Below are positions 39,744-48,440 of a stretch of DNA of 64,000 nucleotides, piece after piece. How positions within the stretch are numbered: the first letter of the stretch is position 1; every line of letters starts with the position of its first letter. Below the pieces are notes generated by a model. It ran no database searches and was not told where the DNA came from. It was given only the letters and a program-made list of their open reading frames with translations. This DNA is from Vibrio sp. MedPE-SWchi. GTDB lineage: Bacteria; Pseudomonadota; Gammaproteobacteria; Enterobacterales; Vibrionaceae. The position numbers were made by a program, and so were the translations under genes. Location: NCBI GenBank assembly GCA_001874155.1, contig MPDB01000001.1, forward strand, positions 558,001 to 622,000. The letters are read 5' to 3'.

Positions 39744-40816
39744 TTTACCACCAGTGCCTTTTGAACTTGATAAGGTAATGCATGCAGTGAATAAACACCT
39801 TTAACGCCTTGTTTTTCAATCGCCTCTTTCGGCATGCCAAAAACTAAGCTGCTTTCTTCATCCTGAGCTAAAGTCATCGCGCCAACCTGATGCATTTCCA
39901 ACATTCCTTGTGCTCCATCGCTTCCCATTCCCGTAAGAATCACACCGATGGCATTCTTACCGGCTTTCTGAGCCGCAGACCGAAACAACACATCAACAGA
40001 CGGTTTGTGTCTCGATACCAACGGGCCATCCTTTAATTCTAGATAATAATGCCCAGAGTGACACTCAATCATCAAATGAATCCCGCCAGGAGCGATATAT
40101 ACCGTCCCAGAGATCAGGGGCATATTATGTTCTGCCTCCACGACGTTATGCTGTGTTTCATGATCAAGCCTCTCGGCAAATGCGCGTGTAAACTTTGGTG
40201 GCATATGCTGAACCACGACAATGGGAGGGCTGTTGAAGGGCGTTTTCTTAAGGAACTGAAATACCGCATCCGTCCCACCCGTTGACGCGCCCACAACGAT
40301 GACACGGTCATGAGAGGCCACTTTGTCGTGGCTCACCTCGAGCATCACATCGGCTGAATTTTTTTCTCGATAGCTTTCAGTCCCTAGGTATTCCAGCGCT
40401 CGTACCTTTATGGCCGCTGCTTTCTTAATCGCTTTTAGAATGCTGGAAACTTCTTGGGAATGGAGATAATTGGACAGATTACTTTGCGGCTTGTTGATCA
40501 CCTCAATGGCGCCTGATGATAAAGCCTCTAAGCTAAGTTTCGGCTTTTCCTCAGTCTTAGATGAACAGATGACTGTTGGTGTTGGGTGCGTCGACATTAT
40601 TTGCTTTAGAAAGGTAATGCCATCCATTTTAGGCATCGCAATATCGAGCAGGATAACATCAGGCCACTGTTTGTTCATTTTACGCAGCGCAATAATGGGA
40701 TCAGGCGCTGCGCCAATCAGAGCAAGCTCTCGATCTGCGTCGATAACCTCGCCAAGCACTTGTCGCATAACGGCTGAGTCATCCACAATGAACACGTTTA
40801 TTACGGGTTTATTCAT
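39740..40816 (-). CDS. cheB: Chemotaxis methylesterase CheB
   Basis: 358 residues. Receiver domain (1-120) with the phosphorylated Asp in VILLDIAMPKMDG, a linker, then the methylesterase domain with catalytic Ser in VVGASTGGTDA, His in VVQHMPPKFT and Asp in GMGSDGAQGM. Removes methyl groups from the receptor of this cluster and may deamidate it. Overlaps cheR by 8 bases. The linker is somewhat long and lacks a receptor-tether motif. Confidence 0.95.
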   Translation of the reverse strand: MNKPVINVFIVDDSAVMRQVLGEVIDADRELALIGAAPDPIIALRKMNKQWPDVILLDIAMPKMDGITFLKQIMSTHPTPTVICSSKTEEKPKLSLEALSSGAIEVINKPQSNLSNYLHSQEVSSILKAIKKAAAIKVRALEYLGTESYREKNSADVMLEVSHDKVASHDRVIVVGASTGGTDAVFQFLKKTPFNSPPIVVVQHMPPKFTRAFAERLDHETQHNVVEAEHNMPLISGTVYIAPGGIHLMIECHSGHYYLELKDGPLVSRHKPSVDVLFRSAAQKAGKNAIGVILTGMGSDGAQGMLEMHQVGAMTLAQDEESSLVFGMPKEAIEKQGVKGVYSLHALPYQVQKALVVK

Positions 40817-41618
40817 ACCCCACCTTCTGATAAATGCAGTTGTCTACCAAGGTTACATTTGGGTTGTCTCGCAATATGTTCTCGCTATGCCCTAGGAATA
40901 GTAGCCCGCCTAGTTTGAGCGCAGCGATCACGTTCGCGACGATAAGTTGCTGAATTTCTGTAGAGAAATAGATAAGGATATTGCGTAGAAATATTACATC
41001 ATAGAGATCTTTCCCTTTTGACTTTAACAAATTATGCGATTGGAACTGGCAAGCGTTTCTTACCGACTTAACTAAGGTGAAATGATCGGAATATTCACCA
41101 ACCCCTTTCAAGCAATAGGATCTTCTATAATGAGTTGGAATCTTCTCCGCGCCTGCGAGGTCAAATTGGCACGTTTTGGCTTTTTCGATCGCCAGTTCAG
41201 ACACGTCTGTACCGAGTAATGACCACCCCCCTACGCCCAAAGCATCTTGAAGTACCATGGCGAGCGAATAAGCTTCTTCACCCGTAGAGCATGCCGCGCT
41301 CCAAACTTTAACAGGTCGAATCTTAACCGTGCTTTGAAGTAGCGACTCGAGAATCTCAAACTGGTAGTCTTCACGAAAAAAGGACGTTTCATGGGTTGTC
41401 ATCTTATCAATGAAGAACCAAAACTCGCCATTGACACGGCGGTCGCTCAATGAGTTTAGGTACTCATCAAACCCAGAGCTGTTGGTTTGCGCTATTCGTG
41501 CTTGCAACCGACTCTCAACCATCGTCAATTTATGTTTCGCTAGATGAATACCCGTGTAAGACTCCACCAACTGTTGAATTCGTGCAAACTGACCTTCTGT
41601 CAATTTCACCGCCATCAT
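40809..41618 (-). CDS. cheR: Chemotaxis methyltransferase CheR
   Basis: 269 residues (starts with two Met codons; either may be used). Helical N-terminal domain about 1-75, SAM-binding domain with SAACSTGEEAYSLAM and DVIFLRNILIYFS. Methylates glutamates of the MCP using SAM. The start shares one base with the stop of the upstream CheW (TAATG), and the stop lies inside cheB, so the row is tightly coupled. Confidence 0.95.
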   Translation of the reverse strand: MMAVKLTEGQFARIQQLVESYTGIHLAKHKLTMVESRLQARIAQTNSSGFDEYLNSLSDRRVNGEFWFFIDKMTTHETSFFREDYQFEILESLLQSTVKIRPVKVWSAACSTGEEAYSLAMVLQDALGVGGWSLLGTDVSELAIEKAKTCQFDLAGAEKIPTHYRRSYCLKGVGEYSDHFTLVKSVRNACQFQSHNLLKSKGKDLYDVIFLRNILIYFSTEIQQLIVANVIAALKLGGLLFLGHSENILRDNPNVTLVDNCIYQKVGYE

Positions 41619-42205
41619 TATTGCTCTCGAAGACGAAAGGATGAATGCTGATTGCTTAGAATCTCCTGATTGATGGCCTCACAATCAAGCAACGCGGGCA
41701 TATCTAGAATGGGGAACACCTGTTCTTTCAGTCTTATCATTTGGCTTACGAACAGATCAGGTATATGGGAGCCAAAGGCGGGTTTGTTAGTCTTCATGTC
41801 ATCAGAAATCATTTCAATTGACCGTACCCGATTAACCAACAAGCCCAAAACAATGAGTTCATTGGTTGTTACATCTTCACGTTCATACAGCACAATGCAG
41901 CTGTACTTATCATAGTCTTGGGTTTGCTCCATCCCGATACGAGTTGCGGCATCAATAACAGGCACGACACTGCCACGAACATTGATCACCCCATTAACAA
42001 TGCTCGAACACATAGGGACAGACGTAATTTTAGTCAGTTCAATCACCTCTTTAACCGAGTGAATGGGGATTGCGAATGCCTCTCTACCTATGTCAACAAA
42101 GAGCAGTCCAATGCCATCGAATTCTGCTATCTGATTTTCTAGTAATTCTGTCACACTACTCCCCTTTGTTACCGCTACCTCTAACTCTATACTCTTGGAC
42201 GGCAT
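41618..42205 (-). CDS. cheW: CheW-type coupling protein (second)
   Basis: 195 residues. A CheW domain (about 30-170) with DIGREAFAIPIHSVKEVIEL, NGVINVRGSVVPVID and LGLLVNRVRSI. Links the receptor to CheA. It has a longer N-terminus and C-terminus than the other CheW of the operon and only moderate similarity to it, so the two may fill different positions in the array. 17 bases separate it from the upstream cheW. Confidence 0.9.
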   Translation of the reverse strand: MPSKSIELEVAVTKGSSVTELLENQIAEFDGIGLLFVDIGREAFAIPIHSVKEVIELTKITSVPMCSSIVNGVINVRGSVVPVIDAATRIGMEQTQDYDKYSCIVLYEREDVTTNELIVLGLLVNRVRSIEMISDDMKTNKPAFGSHIPDLFVSQMIRLKEQVFPILDMPALLDCEAINQEILSNQHSSFRLREQ

Positions 42206-42222
42206 CAGTACCCACTTTGCCG

Positions 42223-42732
42223 TTACTGGTCTTCACTTGTCTCTTTCTGATGCTTGGTTAACCACTTCCACTGACTACTCGCTAATAACTGATCGACATC
42301 GATGATCGTGAGCAATCGAGCATCTAGCTTGGCTAGGCCTTTGAGGAGTGGATTAGTCAGGTTTCCAGCTAAATCAGGGATGGGATCCAATTGATTGATG
42401 TCGATATCAATCACCTGCGTGACCAAATCCACCTTGTTACCGATGATGTAACGCTCTCCCTCATGCTCCAACTCTGTCACCACAACGCACGTTTTCGGCC
42501 CAAGCGACAATGTCTCTTTTCCTAAACACTGAGAAAGCTCGAAAATGGGTAGCAGCTGCCCCCTTAGGTTCATAGCCCCATTAATGTAGTCGGGCGCACC
42601 CGTAATCGGCTCCACTTGCGGGTACTCCATAATCTCTTTGATTTTGGAGATCGGATAAGCGAATAAACTAGAGCCTACTTTAAACTCTAGATATTTATCG
42701 CGATGTTCTGCTGGCATGACACCGTCACTCAA
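42223..42732 (-). CDS. cheW: CheW-type coupling protein (first)
   Basis: 169 residues, the usual CheW length. KVGSSLFAYPISKIKEIMEY, NGAMNLRGQLLPIFEL and GNKVDLVTQVIDID match the two beta-barrel subdomains. Adaptor between the MCP tip and CheA P5. Ten bases downstream of the MCP gene. Confidence 0.92.
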   Translation of the reverse strand: MSDGVMPAEHRDKYLEFKVGSSLFAYPISKIKEIMEYPQVEPITGAPDYINGAMNLRGQLLPIFELSQCLGKETLSLGPKTCVVVTELEHEGERYIIGNKVDLVTQVIDIDINQLDPIPDLAGNLTNPLLKGLAKLDARLLTIIDVDQLLASSQWKWLTKHQKETSEDQ

Positions 42733-42741
42733 TGTGAACTC

Positions 42742-44730
42742 CTAGTCTTTAAAAGGAACGTAACCCGATTCAGGGTGCGCGCTCTCTTTGCCCACGGTTT
42801 TTTCTTCTCTTTCATATCGACGATACGAGTGATCTCCTCGGCTTGATGTCAGTTTGAAAAAGCCGACGGTTTTTCTTATTTCACTGGTTTGTTCTTGCAC
42901 CATCACCGCCGTAGAGGCAAGCTCTTCTGAAGCTGAGGCATTTTGCTGCGCAATTTCATCCAGTTGGGAGACGGTACGATTGATCTCTGCCACACTGGTA
43001 CTTTGTTCGGTAGACGCAGCAGTAATCTCTTGTACCAAATCAGCCGTTTTTTGGATGTTGGGCACCATACGATTGAGCATGTCTCCCGCGTGCTGGGCAA
43101 CCTTCACGCTATTGTCGGCGAGTGAGCTGATCTCTTGCGCAGCGACTTGGCTGCGTTCCGCCAACTTACGTACTTCATCAGCCACGACGGCAAACCCCTT
43201 ACCGTGCTCCCCCGCTCTTGCGGCTTCGATTGCTGCATTCAGCGCTAACAAATTGGTTTTATAGGCAATATCTTCAATTATTCCTATTTTCTCAGCGATC
43301 GCCGTCATTGCATCAACGGTGTCATTTACTGCTTGTCCACCCTCATTGGCTTCGGAACTAGACTGAGTCGCAATGCCATTCGTCACCTTAGAATTATCCG
43401 TATTCATGGAAATAGAGGAGCTCATTTGATCCAGCGATGCGCTTGTCTCTTCTACACTCGCGGCAAGCTGGCTCGAGGTGGTGCTGAGCATTTGAGATGT
43501 GGTTGTTACTTCATTGGTACTGTGCGCGATCGACTCAACAGAGCTTTGTACATCCAGCAAGATATTTTGCAATTTATCTAAGAACCCATTAAAGCTTTGG
43601 GCCGTTTCGCCAACCTCATCAGAACCAAAATCCGGGATTCGTCGCGTCAGATCCCCTTCACCAGAACGGAGATCCTCGGCGGCCTCCGCCAATGCTCGAA
43701 TTGGAATAACAATGCCTTTGATCAGGAACAGAACAATCACACAGGCCAAAATGACCGCCAACCCGAGTAAGCTCCAAACCAATGAAATACTTTCGCGCGC
43801 GGCATCAACAAGGTTGTCCAAAGACTCGACACTCTGTTTGTTCGCATTGGCACTGATTTCATCAAGTATCGTTTCTAGTTTATGAAAAACCTCGTGTTCG
43901 AGTTTGTCTATTTGAGCCGCCGCTTCTAATTTGTCTCTCGGTCGGTATGTGCTGAAAATCTTCTTACCTCCATTGTATAACTCAAGATACATGCGTTCGA
44001 CCTGGGCTAAGCTCTGTATCTCACTTGGTTTTCGTTCCAAGGGTTTTATATGTGACAGGAAGTCGGCAAACGTTCGCGCTTCTCGTTCAAACGCAACAAC
44101 CGCGCCTATTTCTCCACGCATGTAATCATTCAGCGCCGACATCATGTCGCCTTGTTCATCGATCAACTCTAGGTAGTAGCGAACACCAGGTAAGTCATCA
44201 TTCAAGACCTCATCAAAGTCACCCTGACCCGCATCAGCCACCTCTTCCTCTTTCAAAGTGTCGAGTAAGCGCTCCAATGGCTGAGCAAACTCTTTAATCA
44301 AGTAGTTGTATTGTTTAACAGTCTCTGTTTCTAAAGAGGGATCAAATTGTTGGAATACTAAGGTTTCCATGTCTTCATAATAACGCTTAGACAGATCATC
44401 AAGCTGGCGCATCAGCGCTCTGTCGATAGAATCTAGCTGTTTAAGATCTTCAAAAAAAGTAACGAATTCATTGTAATTGGCAACGAAGTCTTCCTTCTCC
44501 TCGGCTTCTCCGGTAATGAATTCCAATACGTTCGAGTTCATATCACCGAGTTCATCAAGCATGCTAAGCGAGAGGATCGAGGCTGGAATATCACTGCTAC
44601 CTACACTCAGCGCATAAGATTCGATCGTTCTATTTTTGACCTGTACGGAAATGGCGATAATCAGCAGCAAAAGCCCCATGGTGCACATGGCGATGATGAT
44701 CTTATTCCGTATCGATAGTTTTCCTATCAT
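42742..44730 (-). CDS. Methyl-accepting chemotaxis protein with large helical sensor
   Basis: 662 residues. Membrane segments at about 10-30 and 317-340 enclose a 285-residue periplasmic domain that is almost all helix. It holds two copies of a motif, [18 protein letters not shown] (58-75) and [18 protein letters not shown] (190-207), so the sensor is two related helical modules, as in helical bimodular (HBM) domains. HAMP about 340-392, then a signalling domain with the conserved tip [20 protein letters not shown]. No C-terminal NWETF-type pentapeptide for CheR/CheB. Ligand unknown. Encoded between cheA and the cheW genes, hence probably the dedicated receptor. Confidence 0.93.
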   Translation of the reverse strand: MIGKLSIRNKIIIAMCTMGLLLLIIAISVQVKNRTIESYALSVGSSDIPASILSLSMLDELGDMNSNVLEFITGEAEEKEDFVANYNEFVTFFEDLKQLDSIDRALMRQLDDLSKRYYEDMETLVFQQFDPSLETETVKQYNYLIKEFAQPLERLLDTLKEEEVADAGQGDFDEVLNDDLPGVRYYLELIDEQGDMMSALNDYMRGEIGAVVAFEREARTFADFLSHIKPLERKPSEIQSLAQVERMYLELYNGGKKIFSTYRPRDKLEAAAQIDKLEHEVFHKLETILDEISANANKQSVESLDNLVDAARESISLVWSLLGLAVILACVIVLFLIKGIVIPIRALAEAAEDLRSGEGDLTRRIPDFGSDEVGETAQSFNGFLDKLQNILLDVQSSVESIAHSTNEVTTTSQMLSTTSSQLAASVEETSASLDQMSSSISMNTDNSKVTNGIATQSSSEANEGGQAVNDTVDAMTAIAEKIGIIEDIAYKTNLLALNAAIEAARAGEHGKGFAVVADEVRKLAERSQVAAQEISSLADNSVKVAQHAGDMLNRMVPNIQKTADLVQEITAASTEQSTSVAEINRTVSQLDEIAQQNASASEELASTAVMVQEQTSEIRKTVGFFKLTSSRGDHSYRRYEREEKTVGKESAHPESGYVPFKD

Positions 44731-44782
44731 GTCTCTCTCCTTGGCTTTGTAATCAGCGCATCCCGATCAATGGTATTTTTAC

Positions 44783-46969
44783 TTATACAAAGCGCTCTGA
44801 AACGTCTATTTCACTGCGACTCAAGGTAATTTGAATCAATGCAAATATGTCGAGGATAATGGCGACTTCGCCACTGCCTAGAATGGTTGCTCCACTCACC
44901 CCTCTGAGACCGTCGAATATAGGCCCTAAAGGCTTAACAACCGTTTGGTATTCTCCACTTAGCGTATCGACCACTAAGCCCGCTTTAAACGAACCAAACT
45001 GAACCACTACCAAGGCTTCCTGCTCAAATGAACTCTGAGATGGCACGCCAAACCATTCGCTTAATCGCATGAATGGCAGAGTTTCGTCTCTTAAATCAAC
45101 AAACTGCTTATTGGAAATGAAAGCTTCTGTTGTGACTTCTCTTAACTCTAAACACTCGACCACGTTGTCCAGTGGAATCACGTAGTTTCCACCCGCAACC
45201 TGAAACATAAATCCGTCGATAATAGAGAGTGTGAGTGGTAACCGAATAATGAATCGAGAGCCAATACCCGCTTGGGTATCGAGTTCAATGGTTCCGCGAA
45301 GAAGTTCAATATTACGCTTCACCACGTCCATCCCAACACCGCGACCCGATAAATCACTGACGGACTCTTTTGTGGAAAAACCCGGTTCGAAGATCAGTCT
45401 TTGTACATCGGTTGATGGAATGTCATTGGCAGAATCAATCAAGCCCTTCGCCTTTGCCGTCGAAATGATGTGGCTCTCATTTAAACCTCGTCCGTCGTCA
45501 GACACTTCAATGACTATCGAGCCTGAATCGTGATAGGCATTCAGCCTGATCATACCCTTGGGGGACTTGCCAACTGCGAGCCTCTCTTCTCTGCTTTCAA
45601 TGCCATGGTCCATGGCGTTTCGCATGAGGTGAGTCAACGGATCGCTAAGTTTCTCTACAAAGGTTTTATCCAGTTCGGTTTCAGCGCCAGTGATCACAAG
45701 ATCCACTTCTTTATCCAGCTCCGACGCTATATCGCGCACAACGCGTTTGTATTTTTTGAATGTGTCGCCTATCTGGACCATGCGCAGTTGCAATGAACTG
45801 TCGCGGATGCTTTCGACAAGTCGCTCAAGCTGAGCCATGGCTTCGATTAAGGTCTCATCCCCCGTTTCGTGAGCCAACAAATTGGTTCTTGCACCGGTGA
45901 TCACCATCTCTCCCACGAGATCAATGAGTTGGTCGAGCTTTTCAGCCTCTACTCTCAAGGTTTTAGCGATGGCCACAGGCGGTGATTGCTTATTGATTGC
46001 CGCGTTAATGATGTCGGGAGAAATACGTTGGTTTTCTTCGAGAACACTGCCTAGTAAAGGCGCGGGCGGATGTGATGTGCCCAGTTGCTCTTGTATGTTA
46101 AGCCCTTGCTCGAGCTCACTCTGGCTTAGCGCACCAACCTGTACCAATATTTCACCCAACCTTTGTTTTGAGGCCGGTAATCGATGGATTAGGTCTATGT
46201 AAGTGGTTATCTGGCTGTCGGGCGGAATAATGAATAGAAGCGCATCATTGAGAATAAACTCAAAGGCATCAAGAATGGCTTGTCGGTCGACGGCGGCTTG
46301 AAGTCGAATCTCAAACCCAAGGTAGCATTTCTCAGGGTCAAAGGTATCGATACTATTGATCGCATCATCAATGATATGTACCGATTGCAACTCTCCCAAC
46401 GTCGACAAATAGCGAACAAATGAGAGCGGGTCTAAACCGTCTTGATAGACGTCAGGGCCAGGATGAAAAGAGATATGCCATGTGCCCAACGATTGTTGAG
46501 CAGAATCGATAAGGTTTGCTTTCTCTTCCTGTTTTTCTCCGTCTCTTTCTTTTGTAATCTCTGGCAAATATTCAAGGATTTGATTAGATAACTCTAAGGT
46601 TTTTGACTCAATGTCTTTAGGCGCGGTAGGCGCTCCATTTTGAGGGCGAATATTGTCGACGTGCAGTTTGAGTACATCCGTAGCACCAATCAATAACGTC
46701 ACAACCTGGTTATCGATATCAAGATCCTGCTCTCTAAGCCGTTCTAGCAAAGATTCAAGTAAATGACTGAAATCGACTAATTCATCGAGACCAAAAAGAC
46801 CTGCACTGCCCTTGATAGTATGAACGGCCCTAAAAACCTCATGCAGCCAATCTAACTGCCCATAATTACGCCCACCTTCATTATCAATGAGTAACTGCTC
46901 GGTCTCGCTAAGAAGCTCTTCGGCTTCCAAGATAAATGTCGTGAGTGCTTGGTTTATGTCCGTACTCAT
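44783..46969 (-). CDS. cheA: CheA-type histidine kinase with MshEN-like motifs
   Basis: 728 residues. Hpt domain with His50 in VHTIKGSAGLFG; a P2-like domain about 162-250 (WHISFHPGPDVYQDG); two MshEN-like 24-residue motifs at 270-293 and 305-328; dimerisation region about 335-395; ATPase domain with LTHLMRNAMDHGIESR and GRGVGMDVVKRNIE; C-terminal CheW-like domain about 590-715. Phosphorylates the operon's CheY and CheB. Its start overlaps the STAS gene stop by 4 bases, and the MCP gene follows 52 bases on. The MshEN-like segment is the unusual part (see findings). No signs of inactivation. Confidence 0.95.
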   Translation of the reverse strand: MSTDINQALTTFILEAEELLSETEQLLIDNEGGRNYGQLDWLHEVFRAVHTIKGSAGLFGLDELVDFSHLLESLLERLREQDLDIDNQVVTLLIGATDVLKLHVDNIRPQNGAPTAPKDIESKTLELSNQILEYLPEITKERDGEKQEEKANLIDSAQQSLGTWHISFHPGPDVYQDGLDPLSFVRYLSTLGELQSVHIIDDAINSIDTFDPEKCYLGFEIRLQAAVDRQAILDAFEFILNDALLFIIPPDSQITTYIDLIHRLPASKQRLGEILVQVGALSQSELEQGLNIQEQLGTSHPPAPLLGSVLEENQRISPDIINAAINKQSPPVAIAKTLRVEAEKLDQLIDLVGEMVITGARTNLLAHETGDETLIEAMAQLERLVESIRDSSLQLRMVQIGDTFKKYKRVVRDIASELDKEVDLVITGAETELDKTFVEKLSDPLTHLMRNAMDHGIESREERLAVGKSPKGMIRLNAYHDSGSIVIEVSDDGRGLNESHIISTAKAKGLIDSANDIPSTDVQRLIFEPGFSTKESVSDLSGRGVGMDVVKRNIELLRGTIELDTQAGIGSRFIIRLPLTLSIIDGFMFQVAGGNYVIPLDNVVECLELREVTTEAFISNKQFVDLRDETLPFMRLSEWFGVPSQSSFEQEALVVVQFGSFKAGLVVDTLSGEYQTVVKPLGPIFDGLRGVSGATILGSGEVAIILDIFALIQITLSRSEIDVSERFV

Positions 46970-47268
46970 GTGCGTTCACTCAAGGGCTGAGCTTCGCCAC
47001 TATAAAGCTCACTCTCTAAGTGGAGCAATTCGATGTAGCTATTCACACTTGGGCTCAAAGAGGAGAAAGGAGGCTGTTGGTGATGATGTTTCGACAGCTT
47101 CGAGAACCAAAGCAGCAATTGAAAGCCAGAGGTATCGAGCTCTTCAACCTCAGAGGCATCAAGCTGCACGAATTGGGCTGACTCGATAATCTCAAGCAAG
47201 TCTCTATGCACATCACTGACTTCATAGATGGTGAGTTCCTGAGGCAACAAATACACTTGAGTACTCAT
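46966..47268 (-). CDS. STAS-domain protein of the chemosensory operon
   Basis: 100 residues, a single STAS fold. The central loop VEELDTSGFQLLLWF contains the Thr/Ser (DTSG) that is phosphorylated in anti-sigma-factor antagonists. Located between cheY and cheA and overlapping cheA by 4 bases. A kinase of the RsbW type is not encoded nearby, so it may bind CheA or be a structural part of the array rather than part of a sigma switch. Role inferred from position only. Confidence 0.87.
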   Translation of the reverse strand: MSTQVYLLPQELTIYEVSDVHRDLLEIIESAQFVQLDASEVEELDTSGFQLLLWFSKLSKHHHQQPPFSSLSPSVNSYIELLHLESELYSGEAQPLSERT

Positions 47269-47275
47269 TCGTTCA

Positions 47276-47644
47276 TTACCTAGAGAGCAACTTGGATACG
47301 GCTTGCAACATCTGATCGGGTTTAAATGGCTTCACCATCCATGCCTTGGCACCCGCTTTTCGACTCTCCTCTTTTAGGTATTCTTGATTCTCAGTGGTCA
47401 GCATAATGATGGGTGTAAAGCGATATTTATCGAGCGTTTTCACTTGTTTCACAAAATCAATGCCGTTCATGTTGGGCATGTTTACATCGCTGATGATCAA
47501 GTGAACCTTAGAACCATTTAGCTTGCTCAAGCCGTCAACACCGTCTTTGGCTTCTAGCACATCATACCCTCCTCCTGTTAAGGCGATATTCACGACCTGA
47601 CGCAGTGACTCTGAATCATCAACAATTAATATCGTCTTCTTCAT
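47276..47644 (-). CDS. cheY: CheY-type single-domain response regulator
   Basis: 122 residues. Asp9-Asp10 metal pair, phosphorylated Asp53 in IISDVNMPNMNG, LTTE (switch Thr) and Lys105-region VKPF are all present. Output of the cluster's CheA; whether it acts on flagellar motor, pili or an enzyme cannot be told. Seven bases upstream of the STAS gene. Confidence 0.95.
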   Translation of the reverse strand: MKKTILIVDDSESLRQVVNIALTGGGYDVLEAKDGVDGLSKLNGSKVHLIISDVNMPNMNGIDFVKQVKTLDKYRFTPIIMLTTENQEYLKEESRKAGAKAWMVKPFKPDQMLQAVSKLLSR

Positions 47645-47659
47645 CGACTATGTTCCTCA

Positions 47660-48268
47660 CTAAAAATAAGTTACGCCTTCATCTTGTGCACTTGCAGCAC
47701 TCTTTTCTGACATCGCATGTTCGGTTCGACTCTTAATTTTTACGAGTTCATTCATGACCCACGCTTCATCCCAATCTGCGCCCTCTTGCTCAAGCAAACC
47801 CAACTGTTTATTGATCAGGGCTAGCCCCTCAATCACACCCGCTTGTCGCTGTAAATTTCGGTCTCCATGCTGGAGTAGCTCCATGAGCTCTTTGTAGGCA
47901 GCATTCATTTTGAGTTCCAGTTGCTCGATCTCGTGTCCATGACCTTCACTGCCAAGCGCGTTGCGTTGTTTTACGAGCTCGCTCAAGCTGACGAATAGTG
48001 ACGTGATCTGATTTATGGATTGATGAGAGTCGTTGTAAGAAATATCGAGCTGTTGACTTAATTCGGGAATCACCGTTTTCTGTAACGAGGTTAATGGCGT
48101 ACGACTAAACTCTGAGCCCGCTTTAGGGTCACTCCTTTTTTGTAGCCAAACAAACATTGAAGTAATCATGGCTGCGGCGATGAGGCTCTTCCACCCAATA
48201 CCAAATAGCACTAACAATACGATTAGTACTGAGATACCTATTTGAGGTGTTCTCCCAACCCTGCCCAC
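47660..48268 (-). CDS. Membrane-anchored coiled-coil protein heading the chemosensory operon
   Basis: 202 residues from a GTG at 48268 with AGGGA upstream. One or two tightly spaced membrane segments at 10-43, then a cytoplasmic helical region with heptad-like pattern (about 65-175: LSQQLDISYNDSHQSINQIT, LELKMNAAYKELMELLQHGD) and an acidic tail. No HAMP or MCP tip, so it is not a receptor. First gene of the row, 15 bases before cheY. Possibly a scaffold or localisation factor for the array; I do not recognise a family. Confidence 0.8.
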   Translation of the reverse strand: MGRVGRTPQIGISVLIVLLVLFGIGWKSLIAAAMITSMFVWLQKRSDPKAGSEFSRTPLTSLQKTVIPELSQQLDISYNDSHQSINQITSLFVSLSELVKQRNALGSEGHGHEIEQLELKMNAAYKELMELLQHGDRNLQRQAGVIEGLALINKQLGLLEQEGADWDEAWVMNELVKIKSRTEHAMSEKSAASAQDEGVTYF

Positions 48269-48284
48269 TTGGTCATTCCCTATT

Positions 48285-48304
48285 TATTTACAATCTAGTA
48301 AATA
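48285..48304. promoter_or_regulatory. Palindrome upstream of the chemosensory operon
   Basis: TATTTAC / GTAAATA arms with a six-base spacer, 17 bases before the first start codon of the operon. Dimensions suit a dimeric repressor; the binding protein is unknown. Confidence 0.4.
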
Positions 48305-48351
48305 GCCTAGTTCATATTGAAAGAAATGCTTAAATTCAGAACGCTAGACAC

Positions 48352-48387
48352 AAAAAAGGCCAGATCACGATTCATGATCTGGCCTTA
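48352..48387 (-). terminator. serC terminator
   Basis: AAGGCCAGATCA / TGATCTGGCCTT hairpin ending in six T on the minus strand, 54 bases after the serC stop. Confidence 0.92.
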
Positions 48388-48440
48388 CAGTTAGTAGGCT
48401 AGTTGTAGGCTGTTTATACAGATACAGCCGTTTGTACTAA

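Noticed and set aside
40470..40895. 141-codon rightward frame across the cheB-cheR overlap
   Set aside because: Shadow frame; the leftward genes carry all catalytic motifs.
46966..47268. STAS protein as part of an anti-sigma switch
   Set aside because: No RsbW-like kinase or PP2C phosphatase gene in the window; the position inside a chemosensory operon points elsewhere.
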